Shown here: piece after piece, positions 47,351-55,287 of the stretch
How positions within the stretch are numbered: the stretch's first letter is position 1
Layout: each line of letters starts with the position of its first letter
Assembly (NCBI RefSeq): GCF_015160855.1
Contig: NZ_CP063373.1
Span: 6,324,001-6,388,000, forward strand
From: Streptomyces ferrugineus
GTDB lineage: Bacteria; Actinomycetota; Actinomycetes; Streptomycetales; Streptomycetaceae
Length of the DNA stretch: 64,000 nucleotides
Direction of reading: 5' to 3'
Made by a program: the position numbers and the translations under genes
Notes under the pieces: model-generated
Database searches by the model: none
The model's input: only the letters and a program-made list of their open reading frames with translations
What the model was told of the DNA's origin: nothing

Positions 47351-47815
47351 TCAGGGCTGTGCGACGAGGGGTTCCGCCGGGTTGCGCAGCCCCTCGGCCG
47401 CGTCCGCGACCCGCCGGATCAGATCGAAGAACAGCGTCTGCTCCTCGGCGGAGAGCGGAGCCAGGAAGACCTGGTTCATCCGGGCCGTGCGCACGGTCAG
47501 CTTCTTGTGCGTGCGCAGTCCCTCGTCCGTGAGACGCAGCAGGAAGCGGCGGCCGTCCTGAGGGTCGCGGACCTTGTCGAGCAGCCCTCGCCGGCCGAGC
47601 CGGCTGATCACCTCGGCGATCGTGGACCGGTCGAGCCCGACGCGCTCCCCCACCGTCCGCTGGTCCAGGCCCGGCTCGGCGACGAGCGTGTTGAGGACGG
47701 CGAACTGGGGCGAGGTGATCTCCTCGGAGACCATCGTGTTCCACAGCAGGTGGTGCGCCTGCTGGAGCCGCCGGGCCAGATGCCCGGGGTGGGTGGTGAG
47801 GTCCACGGCGGCCAT
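47351..47815 (-). CDS. pcaV: MarR family repressor of the protocatechuate genes, PcaV
   Basis: A 154-residue MarR regulator divergent from the pca operon. The winged helix is SPQFAVLNTLVAEPGLDQRTVGERVGLDRSTIAEVISRLGRRGL at about 45-90, quoted here only in part elsewhere; RDPQDGRRFLLRLT forms the wing. Position and sequence match S. coelicolor PcaV (SCO6704), a repressor that binds protocatechuate. Arg15, which I recall as the key ligand residue, is present in HLARRLQ. The ATG at 47815 follows AGGGGAG. Two near-identical palindromes in the 210-bp divergent region are its likely operators. Confidence 0.92.
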   Translation of the reverse strand: MAAVDLTTHPGHLARRLQQAHHLLWNTMVSEEITSPQFAVLNTLVAEPGLDQRTVGERVGLDRSTIAEVISRLGRRGLLDKVRDPQDGRRFLLRLTDEGLRTHKKLTVRTARMNQVFLAPLSAEEQTLFFDLIRRVADAAEGLRNPAEPLVAQP

Positions 47816-47838
47816 GCGCGCTCCCCTGGTCGTATTCG

Positions 47839-47850
47839 TCGGTGCACTGA
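47839..47850. promoter_or_regulatory. PcaV operator candidate near pcaV
   Basis: TCGGTGCACTGA differs by one base from the perfect palindrome TCAGTGCACTGA. It lies 24 nt upstream of the pcaV start codon, so binding would repress pcaV itself. The match at 47972-47983 supports it. Confidence 0.55.
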
Positions 47851-47971
47851 ACAATACCCGTCCATGACGTGTCTGTCTGCGGAGCGCCTGGCCAGGCCGA
47901 CCTCACGTTTCTCAAGGTCTTGACGGCTTCCCGCTCCGGTGGCAGCGTGAGGGCGAACCTCGCGGAAATAC

Positions 47972-47983
47972 TCAGTGCCCTGA
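47972..47983. promoter_or_regulatory. PcaV operator candidate near pcaI
   Basis: TCAGTGCCCTGA differs by one base from TCAGTGCACTGA. It is 43 nt upstream of pcaI, next to a possible -10 box (AATACT just before it), so binding would block the operon. Confidence 0.55.
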
Positions 47984-48025
47984 CTAACGAGGCGCTGAGA
48001 GCTCGGAAGAGATGGGGCTTCTCGG

Positions 48026-48781
48026 ATGGACAAGGTGGTCGCCACGGCCCTGGAGGCGGTGGCCGATGTCGGCGACGGCGCATCGCTCGCGGTGGGTGGC
48101 TTCGGGCTGAGCGGTGTGCCGAACGTACTGATCCAGGCTTTGTACCAGCGTGGCGTGTCCGGGTTGTCGGTCGTCTCGAACAACTGCGGGGCGATGGAGT
48201 CCGGCTTGGCGGTGCTGCTGGCGGCCGGGCGGATCGCCCGGGTGACGGGCTCCTACATCGGCGCCAACAAGGAGTTCGCCCGCCAGTACCTGTCCGGCGA
48301 GCTGGAGGTCGAGATGATCCCGCAGGGCACGCTGGCCGAGCGGCTGCGGGCGGGCGGCGCCGGGATCCCCGCGTTCTACACCCCGGCCGGGGTGGGCACC
48401 CAGGTCGCCGAGGGCGGGCTGCCGTGGCGCTACGACGGCTCCGGCGGGGTCGCGCTGGCCTCGCCGCCGAAGGAGGTGCGGGAGTTCGACGGCACCGAGT
48501 ACGTGCTGGAACGCGGCATCCGCACCGACTTCGCGCTGGTGCGGGCCGCCAAGGGCGACCGGCACGGGAACCTGGTGTTCAACAAGTCCTCCCGCAACTT
48601 CAATCCGCTGGCCGCGATGGCCGGGCGGGTGACGATCGCCGAGGTCGAGGAACTCGTCGAACCGGGCGAGATCGGTCCGGACGCGGTGCATCTGCCGGGG
48701 ATCTTCGTGCAGCGGGTCGTGGCGCTCACTCCGGAGCAGGCCGCGGACAAGCAGATCGAGCAGCGGACGGTGAGCAGCTGA
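48026..48781 (+). CDS. pcaI: 3-oxoadipate CoA-transferase subunit A
   Basis: A 251-residue class I CoA-transferase alpha subunit. With PcaJ it moves CoA from succinyl-CoA to 3-oxoadipate. The family motif [13 protein letters not shown] lies near residue 22, with [10 protein letters not shown] near 53 and the GxGT-type [14 protein letters not shown] following. It is the first gene of the operon and overlaps pcaJ by one base in TGATG. SCOT-type transferases for other acids look similar, but the pca context settles the assignment. Confidence 0.95.
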   Translation: MDKVVATALEAVADVGDGASLAVGGFGLSGVPNVLIQALYQRGVSGLSVVSNNCGAMESGLAVLLAAGRIARVTGSYIGANKEFARQYLSGELEVEMIPQGTLAERLRAGGAGIPAFYTPAGVGTQVAEGGLPWRYDGSGGVALASPPKEVREFDGTEYVLERGIRTDFALVRAAKGDRHGNLVFNKSSRNFNPLAAMAGRVTIAEVEELVEPGEIGPDAVHLPGIFVQRVVALTPEQAADKQIEQRTVSS

Positions 48782-49425
48782 TGGCCTGGACACGCGAAGA
48801 GATGGCCGCGCGGGCCGCGCGCGAACTCCAGGACGGTCAGTACGTCAACCTCGGCATCGGCCTGCCGACGCTGATCCCGAACTACCTCCCCCAGGGCGTG
48901 GAGGTGATCCTGGAGTCCGAGAACGGCATCCTGGGCACCGGCCCCTACCCCACCGAGGACCAGGTCGACCCGGACCTGATCAACGCGGGCAAGGAGACCG
49001 TGACCGTCCTGCCGGGCGCCTCCTTCTTCGACTCGGCGCTGTCCTTCTCGATGATCCGCGGCGGCCACATCGATGTCGCCGTGCTCGGCGCGATGCAGGT
49101 CTCGGCCGACGGTGACCTGGCGAACTGGGCCATCCCCGGCAAGATGATCACCGGCATCGGCGGCGCGATGGACCTCGTCCACGGCGCCCGCACGGTCATC
49201 GTCGTGATGACCCACACCGCCAAGGACGGCTCGGCGAAGATCCGCACCGAGTGCGCGCTGCCGCTGACGGGCAAGGCGTGTGTGAACCGGATCATCACCG
49301 ACCTCGGCGTCCTGGACGTCACCGAGGACGGGCTGCTGCTCGTCGAGACCGCGCCCGGTGTGAGCGCCGACGAGATCATCGCCAAGACCGACGCCAAGGT
49401 GACCGTCGCGGAGGGCCTGCTGTGA
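48781..49425 (+). CDS. pcaJ: 3-oxoadipate CoA-transferase subunit B
   Basis: The 214-residue beta subunit of the CoA-transferase. The catalytic Glu is in [12 protein letters not shown] near residue 50, and [15 protein letters not shown] lies near 22. [30 protein letters not shown] and [14 protein letters not shown] complete the family pattern. Its stop overlaps pcaF's GTG as GTGA, so the two are translationally coupled. Confidence 0.95.
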   Translation: MAWTREEMAARAARELQDGQYVNLGIGLPTLIPNYLPQGVEVILESENGILGTGPYPTEDQVDPDLINAGKETVTVLPGASFFDSALSFSMIRGGHIDVAVLGAMQVSADGDLANWAIPGKMITGIGGAMDLVHGARTVIVVMTHTAKDGSAKIRTECALPLTGKACVNRIITDLGVLDVTEDGLLLVETAPGVSADEIIAKTDAKVTVAEGLL

Positions 49426-50624
49426 AGAACGTCTACCTCGTCGACGCGGTCCGCACCCCGATCGGCCGCTACAGCGGCGGCCTCGCGGGCGTGCGCCCGG
49501 ACGACCTGGCCGCCCATGCCATCCGGGAACTGATCGGCCGTACGCCCGACTTGGACCCGTCCCGGATCGAGGACGTCTACTTCGGCAACGCCAACGGCGC
49601 CGGCGAGGAGAACCGCAACGTCGGCCGCATGGCCGCGCTGCTCGCCGGCCTGCCCACCTCCGTGCCCGGCGTGACGGTCAACCGGCTGTGCGCCTCCGGC
49701 CTCGAGGCGGTCGTCCAGGCGGCCCGCGCCATCGCCGCCGGGGACGCCTCCATCGCGGTGGCCGGCGGTGTCGAGTCGATGACCAGGGCGCCGTATGTGC
49801 TGCCCAAGTCCGACCGGCCGTTCCCGGCCGCCCACACGGAGCTGTACTCCACCACCCTCGGCTGGCGCATGGTCAACCCGAGGATGGAACCGCAGTGGAC
49901 GATCCCACTCGGTGAGTCCGCCGAACTCATCGCCGACAAGCACAAGATCAGCCGCGAGCAGCAGGACGAGTACGCGCTGGCCTCCCATCAGAAGGCCGCG
50001 AGGGCCCAGCAGGCCGGCCTGTTCGACGCCGAGCTCGCCCCCGTGTCGATCCCGCAGCGCAAGGGCGACCCGGTCCGCTTCGCCGCCGACGAGTGTGTAC
50101 GGCCGGACACCTCGCTGGCCGCCATGGCCAAGCTGAAGCCGTCCTTCCGGAAGGAGAACGGCACGGTCACGGCCGGCAACGCCTCCCCGCTCAACGACGG
50201 CGCCGCCGCCCTGCTGCTGACCGACGAGGAGGGCCTGAAGGCCACCGGCCGCGAGCCCCTCGCCCGGATCTCCGCCACCGGCGTCCACGCGCTCGACCCG
50301 CACTACTTCGGCCTCGCCCCCGTCGAGGCCGTCAACCGGGCGCTGGCCAAGGCGGGCAGGGGATTCGGCGATCTGTCGGTGCTGGAGCTGAACGAGGCCT
50401 TCGCCGCCCAGGTGCTGGGCTGTGTCGCCGAATGGCCCGAGTTCGACCCGGCCATCCTCAACCCGCAGGGCGGCGCCATCGCCCTCGGCCACCCCCTCGG
50501 CGCCTCCGGTGCCCGCCTCGCCGGCACGGTCGCCCACCAGCTCGCCCGCAAGGGCGGCGGAGTCGGCGTCGCCACCCTCTGCATCGGCGTGGGCCAGGGC
50601 CTCGCCCTCGTCCTCGAACGGTAG
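49422..50624 (+). CDS. pcaF: 3-oxoadipyl-CoA thiolase
   Basis: A 400-residue thiolase that cleaves 3-oxoadipyl-CoA to succinyl-CoA and acetyl-CoA, the last step of the beta-ketoadipate pathway. The nucleophilic Cys is in [11 protein letters not shown] near residue 90, His is in [18 protein letters not shown], and the C-terminal Cys is in TLCIGVGQG. The length and [20 protein letters not shown] match the PcaF/PaaE branch rather than FadA. It starts with GTG overlapping pcaJ. Confidence 0.95.
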   Translation: MKNVYLVDAVRTPIGRYSGGLAGVRPDDLAAHAIRELIGRTPDLDPSRIEDVYFGNANGAGEENRNVGRMAALLAGLPTSVPGVTVNRLCASGLEAVVQAARAIAAGDASIAVAGGVESMTRAPYVLPKSDRPFPAAHTELYSTTLGWRMVNPRMEPQWTIPLGESAELIADKHKISREQQDEYALASHQKAARAQQAGLFDAELAPVSIPQRKGDPVRFAADECVRPDTSLAAMAKLKPSFRKENGTVTAGNASPLNDGAAALLLTDEEGLKATGREPLARISATGVHALDPHYFGLAPVEAVNRALAKAGRGFGDLSVLELNEAFAAQVLGCVAEWPEFDPAILNPQGGAIALGHPLGASGARLAGTVAHQLARKGGGVGVATLCIGVGQGLALVLER

Positions 50625-50632
50625 GAACCCCC

Positions 50633-51406
50633 ATGACTCTCACCCAGCACGACATCGACCTCGAGATCGCCGCGGAGCACGAGGCCTACGACAAGCGCGT
50701 CGCCGAAGGCGCCCCCGTCGAGCACCACCCCCGCCGCGACTACGCCCCGTACCGCTCCTCCGTCCTGCGCCACCCCAAGCAGCCGCTCGTCCCCATCGAC
50801 GTCAGCAACGACCCGGAGCTGGTGGAGCTGCACTCCCCCGCCTTCGGCGAGCGGGACATCACCGAGACCGACAACGACCTGACCCGGCAGCACAACGGGG
50901 AGCCGATCGGTGAGCGCATCACCGTGGAGGGACGGCTCCTGGACCGCGACGGCCGCCCGATCCGCGGTCAGCTGATCGAGATCTGGCAGGCGAACTCGGC
51001 CGGCCGCTACGCCCACCAGCGCGAGCAGCACGACGCCCCGCTGGACCCGAACTTCACCGGCGTCGGCCGAACCCTGACCGACGACAGCGGCTTCTACCGC
51101 TTCACCACCGTCCAGCCGGGCCCCTATCCGTGGCGCCAGCACGTCAACGCCTGGCGGCCGGCCCACATCCACTTCTCCCTGTTCGGCACGGCGTTCACCC
51201 AGCGGCTCGTGACGCAGATGTACTTCCCGAACGACCCGCTGTTCCCGTACGACCCGATCATCCAGTCGGTCACCGACGACTCGGCCCGCCAGCGGCTGGT
51301 CGCGACCTACGACCACAGTCTGTCGGTGCCGGAGTTCTCGATGGGCTACCACTGGGACATCGTGCTCGACGGGCCGCACGCCACCTGGATCGAAGAGGGA
51401 CGCTGA
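50633..51406 (+). CDS. pcaH: Protocatechuate 3,4-dioxygenase beta subunit
   Basis: The 257-residue beta chain of the intradiol ring-cleaving dioxygenase, which carries the non-haem Fe(III). Iron ligands are visible as Tyr in SAGRYAH near residue 125, Tyr in GPYPWR near 163, and two His in PAHIHFS near 178-180. The intradiol signature IEIWQANSAGRY is intact. It opens protocatechuate to 3-carboxy-cis,cis-muconate. AGGA precedes the ATG, 8 nt after the pcaF stop. Confidence 0.96.
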   Translation: MTLTQHDIDLEIAAEHEAYDKRVAEGAPVEHHPRRDYAPYRSSVLRHPKQPLVPIDVSNDPELVELHSPAFGERDITETDNDLTRQHNGEPIGERITVEGRLLDRDGRPIRGQLIEIWQANSAGRYAHQREQHDAPLDPNFTGVGRTLTDDSGFYRFTTVQPGPYPWRQHVNAWRPAHIHFSLFGTAFTQRLVTQMYFPNDPLFPYDPIIQSVTDDSARQRLVATYDHSLSVPEFSMGYHWDIVLDGPHATWIEEGR

Positions 51407-51412
51407 CCTGCC

Positions 51413-52018
51413 ATGACGAAGATCGACACGAGCCGCCCGGAGACGGTCCTGCCCACTCCGTCGCACACGGTGGGCCCCTTCTACGGCCATGCCCTGCCCT
51501 TCCCCGGCGGCGGCGACATCGCGCCCCTCGGTCACCCGGACACGATCGCGGTGCAGGGCTACGTCCTCGACGGCGACGGCAATCCGCTCCCGGACGCCTT
51601 CGTGGAGCTGTGGGGCGCCGACCCGGACGGCCACGTCCCGCAGGTCGACGGCTCGATGCGGCGCGACCCGGCGAGCGGCGGCTTCCTGGGGCGCAACGGC
51701 GTGGAGTTCACCGGCTGGGGCCGTGTCCAGACGGACGCGGGCGGCCACTGGAGCGCGCGGACGCTGCGGCCCGGGGCGCGCGGGCAGAGCGCGCCGTACC
51801 TCAGCGTGTGCGTGTTCGCGCGCGGGCTGCTGGTGCACCTGTTCACCCGGATCTATCTGCCGGGTGACGAGGCCGCGCTGGCCGCCGACCCGCTGCTCGC
51901 CTCGCTGGACGAGGCGCGCCGGGCCACGCTGATCGCCGAGGACCAGGGCCGTGCCGCATACCGTTTCGACATCCGCCTTCAGGGCGAAGGCGAGACGGTC
52001 TTCCTGGAGTTCCAGTGA
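51413..52018 (+). CDS. pcaG: Protocatechuate 3,4-dioxygenase alpha subunit
   Basis: The 201-residue alpha chain, which pairs with PcaH and shapes the active site but does not hold iron. TPSHTVGPFYGHALPF near residue 15 and VELWGADPDGHVPQ near 64 are typical. SVCVFARGLLVHLFTRIYLPGDE replaces the iron-ligand stretch of the beta chain. It begins 6 nt after pcaH and overlaps pcaB as GTGA. Confidence 0.95.
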   Translation: MTKIDTSRPETVLPTPSHTVGPFYGHALPFPGGGDIAPLGHPDTIAVQGYVLDGDGNPLPDAFVELWGADPDGHVPQVDGSMRRDPASGGFLGRNGVEFTGWGRVQTDAGGHWSARTLRPGARGQSAPYLSVCVFARGLLVHLFTRIYLPGDEAALAADPLLASLDEARRATLIAEDQGRAAYRFDIRLQGEGETVFLEFQ

Positions 52019-53313
52019 CTTCTGTCGATCCCGACGACACCGGCCTGCTCGCCCCCGGGTGGGCAGGCTCCCCCGCCGCGAGCGCGACGGGCGACGCCGC
52101 CTTTCTGCGAGCGCTGCTCGACGCGGAGGTCGCGCTGACCCGGGCCCAGTGGTCGCTCGGCCTCGCGCCGGCCGAGGCGGCGACGGCGGTGACCGACGCG
52201 GCCGACACCCACCCGTTCGACGTGCGGTCCCTCGCCGAGCGCGCCCGTGCCGGCGGCAACCCGGTCATCCCCCTGGTCGCGGACCTGACGAAGGCGGTCG
52301 GCGACCCGTACGGCCCCTATGTCCACCGGGGCGCGACCAGCCAGGACATCATGGACACGGCGACGATGCTGGTCGCCGCGCGCACGCTCGACCTGGTCCT
52401 CGGCGACCTCGGCCGTACGGAACGGGCGCTGTCCCGGCTGGCCGCCGAGCACCGCGACACCGCGCTGCCCGGCCGGACGCTCACCCAGCACGCCGTACCG
52501 ACGACGTTCGGGCTGAAGGCGGCCGGATGGCGAGCGCTGGTACTGGACGCACGGGACCGGGTGACGGCCGTGCGGGACGCGCTGCCCGCGCAACTCGGGG
52601 GCGCGGCGGGGACGTTGGCGGCCTTCGGGGCCTACGGCGCGAGCGATCCGATCGAGCTTCCGGCGGCGTACGCCGACGAACTCGGCCTGCGGACGCCCGA
52701 GTTGCCCTGGCACACGCTGCGGACGCCGGTCGCCGATCTCGCCGGGTGCCTGGCCCTCACGGCGGGCGCCCTCGGCAAGGTCGCCGTGGACGTCCTCACG
52801 CTCTCCCGCACCGAGATCGCGGAGGTGGCGGAGGGCAGCGGCGGTGGCTCGTCCGCGATGCCGCACAAGTCCAATCCCGTACGGTCCACGCTCATCGCCT
52901 CCGCCGCGCGGCGGGCACCTCAGCTCGCGGCCACGCTGTACGGGTCGCTGGCCGCGGAGGATGAGCGCCCGGCCGGGGCCTGGCATGCCGAGTGGGAGCC
53001 GCTGAGGGAGTTGTTGCGGCTGGTCGGCGGGGCCGCCCGGGACGCCGTCGAGTTGGCCGAGGGGCTGCGGGTGCGCCCCGATGTCATGCGCGCCCACCTG
53101 GATCTCACTCAGGGGTTGATCGTCTCCGAGCGGCTGTCCGCCGAGCTGGCCCCGGTGCTGGGCCGGGTCCGCGCCAAGGAGCTGCTCACCCGGCTGGCGT
53201 CCAAGGGCCGTCCGCTCGCCGAGGCGCCCGAGCTGGCGGACATCGACCTCGACCCGGCCCACTACACCGGCTCCGCCGGAGCCCTCACCGACCGTGCTCT
53301 GGAGCGACGTTGA
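52015..53313 (+). CDS. pcaB: 3-carboxy-cis,cis-muconate cycloisomerase
   Basis: A 432-residue member of the fumarase/aspartase superfamily that closes the muconate into 4-carboxymuconolactone. The superfamily signature is GSSAMPHKSNP near residue 281. VHRGATSQDIMDTA near 102 and TLTQHAVPTTFG near 160 are the other conserved active-site regions. It starts with GTG overlapping the pcaG stop, and its stop overlaps the TTG start of pcaL. Confidence 0.95.
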   Translation: MTSVDPDDTGLLAPGWAGSPAASATGDAAFLRALLDAEVALTRAQWSLGLAPAEAATAVTDAADTHPFDVRSLAERARAGGNPVIPLVADLTKAVGDPYGPYVHRGATSQDIMDTATMLVAARTLDLVLGDLGRTERALSRLAAEHRDTALPGRTLTQHAVPTTFGLKAAGWRALVLDARDRVTAVRDALPAQLGGAAGTLAAFGAYGASDPIELPAAYADELGLRTPELPWHTLRTPVADLAGCLALTAGALGKVAVDVLTLSRTEIAEVAEGSGGGSSAMPHKSNPVRSTLIASAARRAPQLAATLYGSLAAEDERPAGAWHAEWEPLRELLRLVGGAARDAVELAEGLRVRPDVMRAHLDLTQGLIVSERLSAELAPVLGRVRAKELLTRLASKGRPLAEAPELADIDLDPAHYTGSAGALTDRALERR

Positions 53314-54422
53314 ACCTCCTCAACCACCGTGCCGAAGGGCCCGCTTCCGCGCAGCCGCTGCTGCTCGGACCCTCGCTCGGCACCTCGTACGCCCTGTGGG
53401 ACAAGGTCGCGCCCGAGCTGTCGATCACCCATCGGGTGGTCCGCTGGGACCTGCCGGGGCACGGCGGCTCGGCGGCCGATCTGATCGCGGAGGGCGCGAC
53501 CGTCGGCGACCTCGCCCGTCTGGTCCTCGCCCTCGCCGACTCGCTCGGCATCGAGCGGTTCGGCTACGCGGGTGTCTCGCTCGGCGGTGCGGTCGGCCTG
53601 TATCTCGCCGTGCACCACCCGCAGCGGGTCGGCTCGCTGGCCGTGATCTGTTCCTCGGCGCACTTCAACGGAGCGAAGCCCTGGCAGGAGCGGGCCGCGC
53701 TGGTGCGGCGCGAAGGGCTGGCGGGGCTCGCCGAGAACGCGCCCGCCCGCTGGTTCACGTCCGGGTTCACCGTGCCGGAGCTGGTCCAGAACCACCGGGA
53801 CGCCGATCCGGCCGCGTACGCCGCCTGCTGTGACGCGCTCGCCGCCTTCGACCTGCGCGATCGGCTCACCGAGATCTCCTCGCCGACGCTGCTGATCGCC
53901 GGGCGGGAGGACCCCGCGACCCCGCCGCCGCATCTGCGGGAGATCGCGGACGCGGTGCCGGGCGCCGCGCTGGTCGAGATCCCGGGGGCCTCGCATCTGG
54001 CGCCGGCGCAGTGCCCGGGGGCGGTGCTCACGGCGCTGCGGGCGCACTTCGGTGAGAGTGTGAAGCGGGGCATGGAGGTGCGGCGCGAGGTGCTCGGCGA
54101 TCCGCATGTGGACCGGGCGCAGGCCCGGCAGACGGCGTTCACCGCGCGCTTCCAGGACTTCATCTCGCGCTATGCGTGGGGCGAGATCTGGACCGACCCG
54201 ACGCTCAGCCGCCGCGAGCGCAGCATGATCACCCTGACGGCGCTCGTCGCGCACGGCCACTACGACGAGCTGGCCATGCACGTCCGGGCGGCCCGCCGCA
54301 ACGGGCTCACCCCGGAGGAGATCGGCGCCGTACTGCTCCAGACGGCCGTGTACTGCGGGGTCCCGGCGGCGAACTCGGCGTTCGCGACGGCCCAGCGGGT
54401 GCTCGCGGAAGAGGAAGGGTGA
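53310..54422 (+). CDS. pcaL: Fused 3-oxoadipate enol-lactonase / 4-carboxymuconolactone decarboxylase
   Basis: A 370-residue fusion of PcaD and PcaC, as known in actinobacteria. Residues 1-240 are an alpha/beta-hydrolase with a Ser-Asp-His triad in GVSLGGAVG, GREDPATPP and GASHLAP. Residues from about 245 are the decarboxylase: RREVLGDPHVDRA, then YAWGEIWTDP and RSMITLTALVAHGHYDELAMHVRAA, ending in GVPAANSAFATA. The start is TTG at 53310, with GGAG five bases upstream, overlapping the pcaB stop as TTGA. The weak start may lower its yield. It carries out two consecutive steps and is the last pca gene. Confidence 0.94.
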   Translation: MNLLNHRAEGPASAQPLLLGPSLGTSYALWDKVAPELSITHRVVRWDLPGHGGSAADLIAEGATVGDLARLVLALADSLGIERFGYAGVSLGGAVGLYLAVHHPQRVGSLAVICSSAHFNGAKPWQERAALVRREGLAGLAENAPARWFTSGFTVPELVQNHRDADPAAYAACCDALAAFDLRDRLTEISSPTLLIAGREDPATPPPHLREIADAVPGAALVEIPGASHLAPAQCPGAVLTALRAHFGESVKRGMEVRREVLGDPHVDRAQARQTAFTARFQDFISRYAWGEIWTDPTLSRRERSMITLTALVAHGHYDELAMHVRAARRNGLTPEEIGAVLLQTAVYCGVPAANSAFATAQRVLAEEEG

Positions 54423-54432
54423 CCCCAGCGGT

Positions 54433-54478
54433 CGTAGGCACAGCAGCGGCTCGCACCTGCCTCCACTCCGTGCCTACG
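54433..54478. promoter_or_regulatory. Inverted repeat in the pcaL-SDR gap
   Basis: CGTAGGCAC (54433-54441) and GTGCCTACG (54470-54478) are exact complements 28 nt apart. The second arm overlaps the SDR gene's likely -10 box (TACGGT, 54475-54480). It may be a hairpin ending the pca transcript or an operator for the SDR gene. Confidence 0.45.
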
Positions 54479-54486
54479 GTGGAGGC

Positions 54487-55278
54487 ATGTCCACGATTCT
54501 GATCACCGGTGCCACCTCGGGGCTCGGCCGCCACGTCGCCTTCGAGCTGGTGCGGTCCGGGCATCGCGTGCTCGCGCACGGCCGGGACGCGGGCCGTACC
54601 GAGCGGCTCGTGGCCCAGTTGCGGGCCGAGGGCGAGGCCGAGGGGTTCGTGGCGGATCTGGCCTCGCTGGACCAGGTCCGGGAGCTGGCGGCGCATGTCG
54701 CCGGGGAGCATCCCGAGCTGGATGTGCTCGTCAACAACGCGGGGGTGGGTTTCGGTGCGCCCGACGCGGGCCGTGAGCTCAGCCTCGACGGGCATGAACT
54801 GCGCCTCGCGGTCAACTACTTGGCGCCGGTCGTACTGACCCGCGCGCTGCTTCCCGTGCTGCGCGCGAACGCGCCCGCGCGGATCGTGAACGTCGGCTCG
54901 GCCGGTCAGGAACCCCTCGACTTCGACGACCCCGAGCTGACCCGCGGCTACAGCGGTGTCTCGGCGTACCGGCGCGCCAAGTTCGCGCTCGCCGCGCACA
55001 CGTTCACCCTCGCCGAGGAGCTGACCGGCACCGGCGTCTCGGTGAACGTCCTGCACCCGGCCACCTTCATGGACACGGCGATGGTCCGCGAGGGCGACAT
55101 CACGCCCTGGAACACGGTCACCGACGGGGCCCCCGGCGTCCTGGCCCTGGCCACCCGGGACCTGGGCACGGGCCGGTACTTCGACGGCACCCGCCCGGCG
55201 CGGGCGCACGAGGCCACATACGACCCCGAGGTGCGCAAGCGGCTGTCGGCGGTCACCGATCAGCTGCTGTCCCTCTGA
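54487..55278 (+). CDS. Short-chain dehydrogenase/reductase (SDR)
   Basis: A classical SDR of 263 residues. The cofactor motif is TGATSGLGRH near residue 8, followed by LVNNAGVG near 79 and the catalytic YRRAK near 155 with its upstream Ser in NVGSAGQ. The substrate is unknown. It follows pcaL by 64 nt but probably has its own promoter: TACGGT ends 6 nt before the ATG, so the mRNA would be leaderless. It is convergent with the large LAL-type gene, whose stop is only 9 nt away. Confidence 0.9.
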   Translation: MSTILITGATSGLGRHVAFELVRSGHRVLAHGRDAGRTERLVAQLRAEGEAEGFVADLASLDQVRELAAHVAGEHPELDVLVNNAGVGFGAPDAGRELSLDGHELRLAVNYLAPVVLTRALLPVLRANAPARIVNVGSAGQEPLDFDDPELTRGYSGVSAYRRAKFALAAHTFTLAEELTGTGVSVNVLHPATFMDTAMVREGDITPWNTVTDGAPGVLALATRDLGTGRYFDGTRPARAHEATYDPEVRKRLSAVTDQLLSL

Positions 55279-55287
55279 AGGCCGGCC

